Part shown: positions 1 through 9,632 of the stretch, one piece after another
Layout: every line of letters begins with the position of its first letter
Position numbering within the stretch: the stretch's first letter is position 1
From: Methylobacterium fujisawaense
GTDB taxonomy: Bacteria > Pseudomonadota > Alphaproteobacteria > Rhizobiales > Beijerinckiaceae
Assembly: GCF_014138435.1 (NCBI RefSeq)
Contig: NZ_JACJIM010000009.1
Location: 158,345-222,344 of the forward strand
DNA length: 64,000 nucleotides
Direction of reading: 5' to 3'
The notes under the pieces: model-generated
Told to the model about the DNA's origin: nothing
Database searches by the model: none
The model's input: only the letters and a program-made list of their open reading frames with translations
Program-made: the position numbers and the translations under genes

Positions 1-42
1 GTCGAATAACGTCGGCTGATCGCTGCCATCAGTCCGGGGGGC

Positions 43-966
43 TCAACCGGTGATGATATGGGCCTGGAGTGCGGCCGCCGCCGCGTTCAACTCCTCCTCA
101 AGGATGCCGATGAGGAGCTGCGCCGCGTGGCTGAGCGGTTTCTGCGGATGGTGGATGATCACCAATTCGCGGGCGATGCGCGGCGCGACGATGCGGTAGG
201 CCTTGAGGTACCCGTCGGCGAGCTGTCGGCTGACGGCGATGCTCGGCAGCACAGTGAAACGCGTCGAGCGCGCCACGAAGTCCGCGATCGCGGGGGGCAG
301 GTCGAGTTCGAGCTTCGGGCACAGGGTCACGTCCGCGGCGGCGACACGGCGGTCGAGTTCGACGCGCAGGCCGTGGCGGGTCGACGGCAGGATCAGGTCG
401 AGGGCGGCGAGGTCCGCCATCCGGAGGGGCAGGGGCACCGGCAACGGTGTGTCGCGCCCGCCGACCACGACCATTTCCTCGTCGAGGAGGGGTGCCATGA
501 CGAGGCCGAGGCGGCGGGCCGGCCGGTTGATCACCGCGAGGTCGAGGGCGCCGCTGCCGACGCCCTCGATGAAGGTGCTGCTGTAGCCATCGGCCAGCGA
601 CAGCTCGACCTCTGGGTAGGCCGCCGCGAAGCGAGCGAGGACGCTGGGGATCACGCTCATCGACAGGGACGACAGGATGCCCGCCGTGACGCGGCCCGAC
701 ACGGTTTGGGACAGGCGCGCCATGGCCGCCCGGGCCTCGGCGACATCCCGCTGGATCGGGTGGACCAGTTGGTGCAGCGTCCGGCCGGCGGCTGTCGGCA
801 CCATGGCCTTCGGCTGGCGGTCGAACAGGCGCTGGCCGAGTTCCCGTTCCAGCTTGGCGATCTGCATGCTGAGCGCGGGCTGGACGACGTTCATCCGCTG
901 CGCGGCGCGGGTGACGCTGCCCTCCTCGAACAGGGCGACGAAGTAGGAGATCTGACGGAGATCCAT
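43..966 (-). CDS. LysR family transcriptional regulator
   Basis: The product (307 aa) has the LysR layout. An N-terminal winged helix-turn-helix (about residues 1-60, starting MDLRQISYFVALFEEGSVT, with the PALSMQIAKLERELG recognition-helix region) is followed by a periplasmic-binding-protein-like effector domain (about 90-295). The ATG at 966 is chosen over an upstream start because MDLRQ is where LysR proteins normally begin. The gene is divergent from the UbiD decarboxylase operon at 1143, the usual arrangement for a LysR protein that controls its neighbour. The inverted repeat at 1068-1083 in the shared gap is a candidate operator. The inducer cannot be told from sequence; an aromatic or carboxylic acid substrate of the operon is a guess. 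Confidence 0.92.
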   Translation of the reverse strand: MDLRQISYFVALFEEGSVTRAAQRMNVVQPALSMQIAKLERELGQRLFDRQPKAMVPTAAGRTLHQLVHPIQRDVAEARAAMARLSQTVSGRVTAGILSSLSMSVIPSVLARFAAAYPEVELSLADGYSSTFIEGVGSGALDLAVINRPARRLGLVMAPLLDEEMVVVGGRDTPLPVPLPLRMADLAALDLILPSTRHGLRVELDRRVAAADVTLCPKLELDLPPAIADFVARSTRFTVLPSIAVSRQLADGYLKAYRIVAPRIARELVIIHHPQKPLSHAAQLLIGILEEELNAAAAALQAHIITG

Positions 967-1067
967 ACACGGGACCCGGGCGACACGAGCAACGCGCCAG
1001 AGGACCATGTGCGGGCCGGTCGGCGCAATTCAAACCGGCTGATGGGCGGCATCACCAATCGTTATTT

Positions 1068-1083
1068 TTCCCGCCTGCGGGAA
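1068..1083. promoter_or_regulatory. Inverted repeat in divergent LysR/UbiD intergenic region
   Basis: A perfect 7-bp inverted repeat with a 2-nt spacer (TTCCCGC-CT-GCGGGAA) lies about 60 bp upstream of the UbiD start, in the 176-bp gap between the divergent genes. Its T-rich and A-rich ends fit the general look of LysR-type binding sites, though the T-to-A spacing is 12 rather than the textbook 11. It is a candidate operator only. Confidence 0.45.
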
Positions 1084-1142
1084 GAGCTTAACGCTTCCTC
1101 CCCTGGCAAGCTTGGTTCAGACGACCCCGCCGTGAGGACAGC

Positions 1143-2528
1143 ATGAACGCGCCCACTCCCGTTCGTTCCCTCCGCGACTGGCTCGATCGGCTGTCCGGGG
1201 ATGGGCGCCTCGCCATCGCGCGGCCGGGAATCGGCTTGCGCCACGAGGCGGCGGCGGTGGCGAACCGCCTCGACGGCCGGCAGGCCAGCCTGTTTCCGCA
1301 GCCCGGGGGGCATCCGGGCACCATCGTCTCGGGCCTCGTGTCGAGCCGGGCCTGGATGGCGGAAGCCCTCGGCACCACGCAGGATCGCCTCGTCGCCCAT
1401 TTCCAGCAGGCCGCCGCCCAGCCGCTCCCCTGGCACGAACGCCACTCCGCCCCCGCGCAGGAGGTCGTCCACCGGGAGGGACTCGACATCCTGAAGCTCC
1501 TGCCGGTGCCGACTCTGAACGAGCACGACAGCGGCCCCTACATCTCGGCGGGCCTGATGATCTCCCGGGACCCGGAGACCGGCCTGCAGAACGTCGCCAT
1601 CCTGCGCTGCCAGATCAGCGGTCCGGACAGGATCGGCGTGCTGGTCCTGCCCCGGCATACCGACAATTTCTACCGCAAGGCCGAGGCCCAGGGCCGGGGC
1701 CTCGAAGTCGCCCTCGTGGTCGGCGTCGATCCCGCCTGCCTCCTCGCATCCCAGGCCATCGTGCCCCTCGGCCACGACGAGTTGGAGATCGCCGGGGCGC
1801 TCACCGGCCAACCCCTCGACGTGGTCAAGTGCCTGACGAACGGCGTGCGCGTTCCGGCGAACGCAGAGATCGTGATCGAGGGCCACCTCCTGCCTGAAAT
1901 CCGCGAGCCCGAAGGGCCGTTCGGGGAGTTTCCGCAATATTACGGGGAGCGGGCCAAGCGGCACGTCATGCGGGTCGATGCGGTAACGCACCGGCGCGAC
2001 CCGATCTTCCACATGATCGTCGGGGGCGGTCTGGAGCATCTGTTGCTGGGGGCGATCCCCCGCGAGGCCACGATCCTCGCGACGCTCCAGCGCAGCTTCC
2101 CCGGTGTCGAGGACGTGCATCTGTCCCTGGGGGGAGTCGGCCGTTACCACCTCTACGTCCGCCTGCGGAAGACGCAGGAGGGCGAGGCCAAGAACGTGCT
2201 GCTCGGGGCCTTCGCCGCCCACTACGACATCAAGCACGCCGTCGTGGTCGATACGGATGTCGACATCCACGCCCCGCAGGAAGTCGAATGGGCGATCTCG
2301 ACGCGGTTCCAGGCGGACCGAGACCTCGTCGTCATCCCTCACGCCCAGGGCTCGAAGCTCGATCCCTCGGGCCGCGAGGGGGTCGGCGCGAAGATGGGTC
2401 TCGACGCGACCGTTCCCCTCGACGCGCCCCCCATGAAATTCAAGCGCATCCGTGTTCCCGGCGAGGCCGAGGTCGATCTCGACGCGGTGCTCGCGTCCGG
2501 CGCCGACTGGCGCGCGGCGATCGGCTGA
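1143..2528 (+). CDS. UbiD family decarboxylase
   Basis: The 461-residue protein matches the UbiD family of prenylated-FMN-dependent (de)carboxylases, which act reversibly on unsaturated or aromatic carboxylic acids. The signature EGPFGEFPQYYG lies near residue 258, followed by HMIVGGGLEHLLLGAIPRE and the C-terminal segment DIHAPQEVEWAISTRFQADRD with its Asp/Glu-rich metal and cofactor region. A GAGGA ribosome-binding site 4 nt before the ATG supports the start. It is the first gene of an operon with a GMC oxidoreductase 4 nt downstream and an alpha/beta hydrolase. The family needs prFMN made by UbiX, which is not in this window. The catabolic setting suggests a role other than ubiquinone synthesis; the substrate is unknown. 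Confidence 0.9.
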   Translation: MNAPTPVRSLRDWLDRLSGDGRLAIARPGIGLRHEAAAVANRLDGRQASLFPQPGGHPGTIVSGLVSSRAWMAEALGTTQDRLVAHFQQAAAQPLPWHERHSAPAQEVVHREGLDILKLLPVPTLNEHDSGPYISAGLMISRDPETGLQNVAILRCQISGPDRIGVLVLPRHTDNFYRKAEAQGRGLEVALVVGVDPACLLASQAIVPLGHDELEIAGALTGQPLDVVKCLTNGVRVPANAEIVIEGHLLPEIREPEGPFGEFPQYYGERAKRHVMRVDAVTHRRDPIFHMIVGGGLEHLLLGAIPREATILATLQRSFPGVEDVHLSLGGVGRYHLYVRLRKTQEGEAKNVLLGAFAAHYDIKHAVVVDTDVDIHAPQEVEWAISTRFQADRDLVVIPHAQGSKLDPSGREGVGAKMGLDATVPLDAPPMKFKRIRVPGEAEVDLDAVLASGADWRAAIG

Positions 2529-2532
2529 TCCC

Positions 2533-4239
2533 GTGAACGCCTTGCCCGAAACGGTCGACGTGTTGATCGTCGGCGGGGGCTCTGCCGGCTGCGTGATGGC
2601 CCACCGGCTCTCCGCCGACCCGCGGCGCCGGGTGCTCCTCGTCGAAGCCGGCATCGATACACCGCCGGGCCGGGTGCCGGCGGAGATCCTCGACAGCTAT
2701 CCGATGCCGCTGTTCCATGGCGACACCTACATCTGGCCGGGGCTCGACGCGGCGGTCACCCGCGACTCCCGCGGTCGCATGCGGCGGCGGGCCTACGAGC
2801 AGGGCCGGGTGATGGGCGGCTCGTCCAGCATCAACGTCCAGGCGGCCAACCGCGGGCTGCCCCGCGATTACGAGGCCTGGGCCGCGCTCGGCGCCGAGGG
2901 CTGGGCCTGGGACGACGTGCTGCCGTATTTCCGCAGGCTCGAGACCGACCTCGATTGCGGCGGTCCGCTGCACGGCCATGATGGGCCGCTCCCGATCCGG
3001 CGCATCCTGGAGCCCGCATGGCCCCCCTTCGCCCATGCGGTCGCCCGCGCCTTCGATGCGACGGGGCTGCCCCGGCGCGTCGATCAGAACGGCGAGTTCG
3101 AGGACGGGATCTTCCCGCCGGCCTTCTCCAACCGGGACGACGCGCGGGTCTCGGCCGCCGCCGCGTATCTGGACGTGGGGACGCGGGCCCGGCCGAACCT
3201 CACCATCGCCGCCGGCCTCGAGGTCCGTTCGCTGGTGATGGACGGGCGCCGCGCGACCGGGGCCGTGCTGCGGCGGGGCGACGGATCCGAGCAGCAAGTG
3301 AGCGCCGCCTCCGTGGTCCTGTGCGCCGGCGCTCTTCAATCGCCGGTGCTGCTCCTGCGTGCCGGGATCGGCCCGGGCGATGCGCTCTCCGCCTGCGGGA
3401 TACCCGTCCGGCTGGCCCGTTCGGGCGTCGGCGAGAACCTGCGGGACCATCCCGCTTTGACGATGGCCCAGGTCCTTCCCCGCTCGCTCCGGCTACCCGA
3501 GACCTTCCGGCGCGCGAGCTTGCTGGCCCTGCGCTATACGTCCGGCCATCCCGGAGGCGGCGCCTCCGATATGTATCTCACCGCCTCCGCCCGTGCCGGC
3601 TGGCACGCCCTCGGCGGACGCCTCGCGCTCTACTTCCTCTGGGTGAACCAGCCGCACTCGGTCGGGCGCCTGCGTCTCGATCCGGCGAACCCATCCGGCC
3701 CGCCCGACATCGACCTCGGCCTGCTCTCGGATCGCCGCGATCTCGAACGCCTCGCCTCGGGGATTCGGCTGCTCAGCGACCTCGTGGTCTCGCCCACCCT
3801 GAACCCCCGCTCAGACGACCTCTTCCCCGCGAACTATTCGCCGCTGATCCGCCGGTTGAGCGCCGTCTCCCCTCGCAACCGGCGGCTCACCGGCCTCCTC
3901 GCCCCCGTGTTCGATGCACCGGCCATGCTGCGCGCCCCGCTGCTGCGCGCCGTCCTAGGCGGCCACGCTTGGGCGACAGTGCTCCAGGACGATGGCGCTC
4001 TCGACGACTTTGTCCGGGACAACGTCTTCGGGGTCTGGCATGCGAGCGGTACGTGCCGCATGGGCCGGGCCGACGATCCCGACACGGTGGTCGATCCGGG
4101 GGGGCGCGTCATCGGAACCGAGAACCTGTCCGTCGCCGACGCATCGGTGATGCCCCGCCTTCCTAGCGCAAACACGAACGTCCCGACCTTGATGATTGCG
4201 GAAAAGATCGCGGAGAGGATGATGGTGGAGATGGGATGA
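2533..4239 (+). CDS. GMC family FAD-dependent oxidoreductase
   Basis: The protein (568 aa) is a glucose-methanol-choline oxidoreductase, oxidising an alcohol to an aldehyde or ketone with FAD. The Rossmann FAD motif VLIVGGGSAGCVMAHRLS is at about residues 10-28 and the GMC signature GRVMGGSSSINVQA near 96. The C-terminal active-site motif GVWHASGTCRMG and the segment ANTNVPTLMIAEKIAE complete the family pattern. The GTG at 2533 is chosen because it lies 4 nt after the UbiD stop and places the FAD motif near the N-terminus. The next gene overlaps its end by 4 nt, so the operon is translationally coupled. There is no obvious signal peptide, so it is probably cytoplasmic. The substrate cannot be read from sequence. 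Confidence 0.92.
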   Translation: MNALPETVDVLIVGGGSAGCVMAHRLSADPRRRVLLVEAGIDTPPGRVPAEILDSYPMPLFHGDTYIWPGLDAAVTRDSRGRMRRRAYEQGRVMGGSSSINVQAANRGLPRDYEAWAALGAEGWAWDDVLPYFRRLETDLDCGGPLHGHDGPLPIRRILEPAWPPFAHAVARAFDATGLPRRVDQNGEFEDGIFPPAFSNRDDARVSAAAAYLDVGTRARPNLTIAAGLEVRSLVMDGRRATGAVLRRGDGSEQQVSAASVVLCAGALQSPVLLLRAGIGPGDALSACGIPVRLARSGVGENLRDHPALTMAQVLPRSLRLPETFRRASLLALRYTSGHPGGGASDMYLTASARAGWHALGGRLALYFLWVNQPHSVGRLRLDPANPSGPPDIDLGLLSDRRDLERLASGIRLLSDLVVSPTLNPRSDDLFPANYSPLIRRLSAVSPRNRRLTGLLAPVFDAPAMLRAPLLRAVLGGHAWATVLQDDGALDDFVRDNVFGVWHASGTCRMGRADDPDTVVDPGGRVIGTENLSVADASVMPRLPSANTNVPTLMIAEKIAERMMVEMG

Positions 4240-5030
4240 TCCCTCTCGACACATTCGGCACCTTTGCGGTGGCCGACCTACGGCTGGAATACCGTTTCGT
4301 CGGTCCGCAGCCGGACTTGGCGCCGACGCTGGTGTTGCTTCATGAGGGTCTCGGTTCTGCCACGCAGTGGGGCCCGCTGCCGGAAATTCTGGTCGAGACG
4401 ACCGGATGCGGTGTCCTGGCCTTCTCGCGGCAGGGTTACGGGGCCTCAAGCCCGGTGCCTCTGCCCCGCCGGGCCGACTTTCTCGAACAGGAAGCTTGCA
4501 CCATACTTCCCCAGGTCTTCGACCTCGCGGGACTGCGAAGCGGCCTGCTGATCGGCCATTCCGATGGCGCCTCGATCGCGGCCCTCGCGTTGGCGGAGGG
4601 CGACACCCGCGTGCGGGGCGGCGTCCTCATCGCGCCCCATTTCTTCGTCGAGGAGGCGACGCTGGCCGGGGCCCGACGGGCCCGGGACGCCTACGACAAG
4701 GGCGATCTGAAGGTCCGTCTCGGTCGTCGGCATACCGATGTCGAGGGCGCCTTTCGCGGCTGGAACGACGCTTGGTTGGATCCGGCTCGGCGCGGATGGA
4801 CAATCGAGACAGCCCTCACGCGATGGACCGTCCCGGCACTCATCATCCAAGGAACGAAGGATGCTTACGGAACCAAGGCCCAGATTGCTGCCGCTCGCAG
4901 ACTTTGCCCCGCCGGTCTGCTGACTGTTTATGAGATGCCGAATGTTGGGCATCACCCACATCGCGAAGCGTTGGCAGAAACTGCCGACGTCATCGCCCGC
5001 TTCGTCACCCATGTCTTGAGCAGAGATTAA
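4236..5030 (+). CDS. Alpha/beta hydrolase
   Basis: The 264-residue protein has a complete alpha/beta hydrolase pattern: oxyanion region LVLLHEGLGSATQWG near residue 32, nucleophile elbow GHSDGAS near 106, an Asp in IIQGTKDAYGTK near 208 and a catalytic His in NVGHHPHRE near 236. The ATG overlaps the GMC stop codon (ATGA), so it is the last coupled gene of the operon. The spacing and compact lid look like small-molecule hydrolases acting on esters or C-C bonds. Together with a decarboxylase and an alcohol oxidoreductase it suggests a short catabolic pathway under the divergent LysR protein. No terminator with a clear T-run follows. Confidence 0.88.
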   Translation: MIPLDTFGTFAVADLRLEYRFVGPQPDLAPTLVLLHEGLGSATQWGPLPEILVETTGCGVLAFSRQGYGASSPVPLPRRADFLEQEACTILPQVFDLAGLRSGLLIGHSDGASIAALALAEGDTRVRGGVLIAPHFFVEEATLAGARRARDAYDKGDLKVRLGRRHTDVEGAFRGWNDAWLDPARRGWTIETALTRWTVPALIIQGTKDAYGTKAQIAAARRLCPAGLLTVYEMPNVGHHPHREALAETADVIARFVTHVLSRD

Positions 5031-6601
5031 GTCTTCCCAAGACAAGGTCTGATTGGCCTTGACACACACACTGTCGCGAGGCCGGGTGCCGGCCCCTGTC
5101 CCGTGGGGAGGGGCAGGAGGCGGTGTTAGGTTCGTTGACAGGGTTATTTGGACTCACCTGCCTCCCAGGCCTCACCCAGATCGAGCTTTCCGGATCCGGG
5201 CGAGGACCAAGCCCAGCCGTGGTACTGGGCCCGTTCGCCCACGTTGCCGCCCGACAGCTTTCGGCGAATTCACGTCCTCGACGGAATGACCGGATTGGAT
5301 CGGGTAAGACGCTGTCCGTTTTTCCAGCAAGCCCCCTCCAGAGCGGACCGGCCGCTTTCGGCCAGGTTCGGCCGTTCCCAATCGCTCAACGAGCCGCTGT
5401 TGGATCCGAAGCAGCCGTTCGAGCGCCCCTGTCTAGACATCGCGCGGTTCCGAACGGACGGTGGTGTACCGACCAGCGGTGATCGTTCTCGCCGCCACGA
5501 ACATGGGTCGCGAACGCCAGTTCGAATCCCGATAGGTCCGCCCAACCGAGAGGCCAGTGCAACCGGTTTCACTGGGGCTGCGCATGGGTCGACCCATCGG
5601 CCGGGGTTGATCTCTGCTACACCGGACTGCTACACCGTGAGGGCAGGGACCTTCTCTAAGTCATTGATTTGGCGCGCGTTGGCAAGCTCGGACGATTGTC
5701 CCGCTCCCTCCGCCACCACAAGCGCCGAAACGCGGTCTCTTCGAGCCTTCTGCGGCTGAGCGCCGACACGGCGGCTGTCGCGCGGTCGCGGACCGTCGAG
5801 TTCGGCCCCGACGTGGCGCCCCGGAGATGCGTGGCAGCGCCGATCCGTCCGGCAGGCTTGCACCCCGCACTCCGATCACCCGGCACGACATCCCTGAACG
5901 ACCCGGCCGGTCGGTGGACCGCGCGGGGCTCGCGGGTCTGGAGACGCGTCGAACCATCGGGCTTGGCCAGCAGCCGCATCGGCGCCCCTCCAACCGCATC
6001 AGAGGCCGTCCAGCGCGCAGGATTGCGCATCACGTCCTCGCGCGCATGCCCGGCAGAGACATCGCGGTAACCATTCAGGCGCATTGCCCGCTGCAGCAGC
6101 CGCCGGAGCCCTCATGCCCAGCCCCCGATCGACGATGCCCCGCCCGTTGACGGCGACGCCCCGCACCCTGGAGACGACGGTTCTCGCCGATCGGATCAAG
6201 GCGCTCACGGCCTGGGATGCCGGCGCGGCGATGGCCCGAACCGCCAAGGCTGCGGATAGCGACCCGCCGGTGATCAGGCTGCCGCTGGCCGCCTAGCATC
6301 GACACGGCCCGTCTGCGCGGACCCGCCCGGCTCGCCGCGGCGGGCCTTGTCGTGCGCGCGGCGCCCAGCCGGGAAGGACGCATCATTTTCCAGCGCGGGC
6401 CGGATTATCGCCCCGCATCGGACGTCAACACTCCGACATGCCAAGTTTGGAAGCATTCTCAGATCCGCCGTTCGCCCGTCCCGCCGCCCGGGGACGCGCC
6501 CCGCGGATGCGCGCGAGCGGGCCACCGATCCGAGGCCTGCCGAGACGTGCCGAGAGCAAACCGCGGAACCGGGCATGACATCCGAAATTGTTTGATGCAT
6601 C
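5031..6601. other. Gene-poor stretch, no convincing coding sequence
   Basis: About 1.6 kb between the hydrolase and the cytochrome c leader. Reading frames here are short, overlap on both strands, and give Arg/Ser/Pro-rich translations typical of out-of-frame GC-rich DNA. I recognise no protein family, intact RNA gene or terminal inverted repeats. One small plus-strand frame (about 6114-6296) is the least implausible coding candidate but has no homology I can name. The stretch could be decayed DNA or the site of an excised element. Confidence 0.5.
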
Positions 6602-6607
6602 GTTCAA

Positions 6608-6636
6608 TATAATCTGCACGCCTGCGCAGATTTTTT
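6608..6636 (+). promoter_or_regulatory. TATAAT box followed by hairpin and T-run upstream of cytochrome c
   Basis: A perfect TATAAT (6608-6613) runs into a small hairpin, ATCTGC (6612-6617) pairing with GCAGAT (6626-6631), then six Ts (6631-6636). The AT-rich character contrasts with the surrounding DNA. No good -35 box lies at 16-18 nt, so it may be an activator-dependent promoter. The hairpin and T-run could instead end upstream transcription. Confidence 0.35.
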
Positions 6637-6654
6637 CCCTTGCATCGAAGAATT

Positions 6655-6667
6655 TTTCTGTCAGAAA
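6655..6667. promoter_or_regulatory. Perfect palindrome upstream of cytochrome c
   Basis: TTTCTG-T-CAGAAA is a perfect 6-bp inverted repeat with a 1-nt centre, 34 bp before the cytochrome c start codon. Its position suits a repressor or activator site or the foot of an mRNA hairpin. No specific regulator is assigned. Confidence 0.3.
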
Positions 6668-6701
6668 CGCAAAGCTTATCTGATCAATTCGGGGTCTATA
6701 C

Positions 6702-7067
6702 ATGCGTATGCTTGCACTCGGCGCCGTCCTCGCCGTCGTCATGCCCCTCGCGGCGCAGGCCCAGGAGGCCGGGGATGCGGCCGCCGGCGAGAAGGCGTTC
6801 GCCCCCTGCAAGGCGTGCCACAATTTCCAGAAGAACGGCGTGGGTCCTGACCTGAAGGGTGTCGTCGGCCGCAAGGCGGGCACCTACGAGGGCTACAACT
6901 ACTCCGCCGCCCTGAAGAATTCCGGCATCACCTGGGACGAGGCCAACCTGCACGAGTGGCTGAAGAACCCGAAGGCGAAGGTCCCGGGCAACAAGATGAT
7001 CTTCCAGGGCATCACGGACGACAAGAAGATCAACGACGTCATCGCCTATCTGAAGACCCAGTCGTAA
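6702..7067 (+). CDS. Class I c-type cytochrome, periplasmic
   Basis: The 121-residue protein starts with a signal peptide (MRMLALGAVLAVVMPLAAQA, cleavage near residue 21). One haem-attachment motif, CKACH, lies near residue 37, and the distal ligand Met is probably that in GNKMIF near 103. Segments NGVGPDLKGVVGRKAGT and the C-terminal helix INDVIAYLKTQS are typical of mitochondrial-type soluble cytochrome c. It would carry electrons in the periplasm. In a methylotroph it could act downstream of methanol dehydrogenase (cytochrome cH-like) or in general respiration; the sequence does not decide. A strong terminator follows at 7128, so it is a single-gene unit. Confidence 0.93.
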   Translation: MRMLALGAVLAVVMPLAAQAQEAGDAAAGEKAFAPCKACHNFQKNGVGPDLKGVVGRKAGTYEGYNYSAALKNSGITWDEANLHEWLKNPKAKVPGNKMIFQGITDDKKINDVIAYLKTQS

Positions 7068-7127
7068 GGCCGATCCGCCTTCGGAGCGGCGACACGAGCG
7101 ATCGGCGCTCTGGATTCACTGATTTCA

Positions 7128-7160
7128 CCCCGTCCGGCCGAGCCGGACGGGGATTTATTC
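7128..7160 (+). terminator. Rho-independent terminator after cytochrome c
   Basis: A perfect 11-bp stem, CCCCGTCCGGC (7128-7138) with GCCGGACGGGG (7142-7152), closes a 3-nt loop and is followed by ATTTATTC. It lies 61 nt after the cytochrome c stop codon. Confidence 0.85.
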
Positions 7161-7212
7161 GTCAATCTAAAGTATTGAAGAAATAATCTGCCGGATTTGT
7201 CATCACGAGAGC

Positions 7213-7240
7213 TTCACATCGCGAGCAATGATGGTATTCT
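7213..7240 (+). promoter_or_regulatory. Candidate sigma-70-type promoter for a small RNA
   Basis: TTCACA (7213-7218) and TATTCT (7235-7240) are separated by 16 nt, close to housekeeping promoter spacing. No start codon with a sensible frame follows, but two hairpins and a terminator do. Confidence 0.4.
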
Positions 7241-7246
7241 AAAACC

Positions 7247-7317
7247 AGTCGCCCGACGTAACGCACCGGGCGTCCTCAACCTTCAGCCCCGCCGGCACCC
7301 GCCGCGCGGGGCTTTTT
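7247..7317 (+). ncRNA. Candidate small RNA of about 70 nt ending in an intrinsic terminator
   Basis: From an expected start near 7247 the transcript would hold a first hairpin, CGCCCG (7250-7255) with CGGGCG (7267-7272). A final hairpin, AGCCCCGC (7285-7292) with GCGGGGCT (7306-7313), is followed by five Ts. The T-run is on the plus strand, whereas the next gene (7324-7677) is on the minus strand, so the terminator does not serve that gene. The cytochrome c gene already has its own terminator upstream. No known RNA family is recognised. Confidence 0.4.
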
Positions 7318-7323
7318 CGTGGC

Positions 7324-7677
7324 TCAGCGTCCGCTGCCGGAGGACAAGCTCGACCCGACGCTTCCGGAGAGCTGGCTCGGCGTTCCCAGCTGGGTGCCGT
7401 TCGGATTGGTGTCCAGGCTGAGATCGGGCGACACGAGGCCGCCGGGCGCGGGGTTCGTCGACTGGGCCGGCTCGAAGGCCTGCCGGGCGCCGGCGAGCGG
7501 AATGATGACCCGGTCCGGTCGGATCGTGGTCTCGCAGAGCCCCTGGCAGATCGGAATCGTGAGGTCCGTCTCCTGGCAGATCGCCTTCATCTCGCCCCGG
7601 ACGCACGTGCAGCGGCACAGCGCCGAGGCCGGGACGGGCAGGGCCAGCAGGGCGGCGGCGAGCATGATCGTGCGCAT
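7324..7677 (-). CDS. Small secreted protein of unknown function
   Basis: The 117-residue product begins with a clear signal peptide (MRTIMLAAALLALPVPASA, cleavage near residue 19). The first third of the mature part is cysteine-rich (CRCTCVRGEMKAICQ, then CQGLC), which suggests disulfides or metal binding in the periplasm. The C-terminal 50 residues are low-complexity Ser/Gly/Pro/Asn-rich and probably disordered. I do not recognise the family. The neighbour at 7822 is on the same strand but 144 nt upstream, so a shared transcript is possible but not evident. Confidence 0.7.
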   Translation of the reverse strand: MRTIMLAAALLALPVPASALCRCTCVRGEMKAICQETDLTIPICQGLCETTIRPDRVIIPLAGARQAFEPAQSTNPAPGGLVSPDLSLDTNPNGTQLGTPSQLSGSVGSSLSSGSGR

Positions 7678-7821
7678 GATGATCGACCTCAGGGCCCGCG
7701 ACAGGGCGATCGGGGCTCATAGCACGTTGCGCCCCGGAGCCCGAACGCGCCGGCACCCCCGGCATCCCGCGTCGCAGCGAAGCCGGGCGAGGCTGACGCG
7801 GTCCTGAACCGCCCCGGGGAA

Positions 7822-8088
7822 TCAGGAGACTGGCGCGCCGGCCTCCCGGATGATGCGGACGGGCCGAAAGGCGCGCGCGGACACCTCGGCCTCGACCCAG
7901 GCGCGGGCCGCGTCGGCCGCGGGATGATCGGCGAAGGCGGCCGGGCGCGGCGGCCATTCCGATCCGGACTGGACGACGTAGCCGCGCATGCCCGCGGCGC
8001 ACGGGCCGACATAGCCGAAGACCTTGCCGGTGCCGTCCACGAGGTCGGTGCAGTGGACCGGCCCCTCGGTCCAGCGGAGATCAGGCAT
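7822..8088 (-). CDS. Hypothetical protein, 88 aa
   Basis: A short frame starting MPDLRWTEGPVHCTDLVDG with balanced composition: two cysteines, several aromatic residues in the first half and an Ala-rich helical second half. It lacks a signal peptide or membrane segment. It is divergent from the UDP-sugar dehydrogenase at 8278. Codon use looks like the neighbouring real genes and no better frame competes at this position, but I know no family for it. Confidence 0.6.
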   Translation of the reverse strand: MPDLRWTEGPVHCTDLVDGTGKVFGYVGPCAAGMRGYVVQSGSEWPPRPAAFADHPAADAARAWVEAEVSARAFRPVRIIREAGAPVS

Positions 8089-8277
8089 CGTCTCGCCTCA
8101 TGCGCGCCTCGGGCTCGATCGGTCTCTGCCCGTCGGTCAGGTGGTCTTGGTGCGCCGCGACCGGCCGGCGACGCGCCGCGCGGGCCGAAGCGAGTCGACG
8201 CGGGCCCGGGCCGCCCCTATACGCGCCCGGCGGCCGGACCGTCATCGGCGCCTTCCGAGCCCGCAGAGGGATCCGGC

Positions 8278-9576
<1,299 letters not shown>

Positions 9577-9632
9577 CCATTGCCGGGCCGCCGGCAAGCA
9601 TTGCGATCATCCGGACGACGAGGGGACATGCC

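Noticed and set aside
1062..2654. Long minus-strand frame opposite the UbiD gene
   Set aside because: It is antisense to UbiD motifs and has no recognisable domain.
5515..5545. tRNA-like T-arm (AGTTCGAATCCCG) with a possible acceptor-end match
   Set aside because: The T-stem does not pair, the anticodon loop would be 10 nt and the acceptor stem holds only 5 pairs, so no functional tRNA can be folded.
6114..6296. Small plus-strand frame of about 60 codons
   Set aside because: No clear ribosome-binding site and no family I recognise; equally long chance frames overlap it on both strands.
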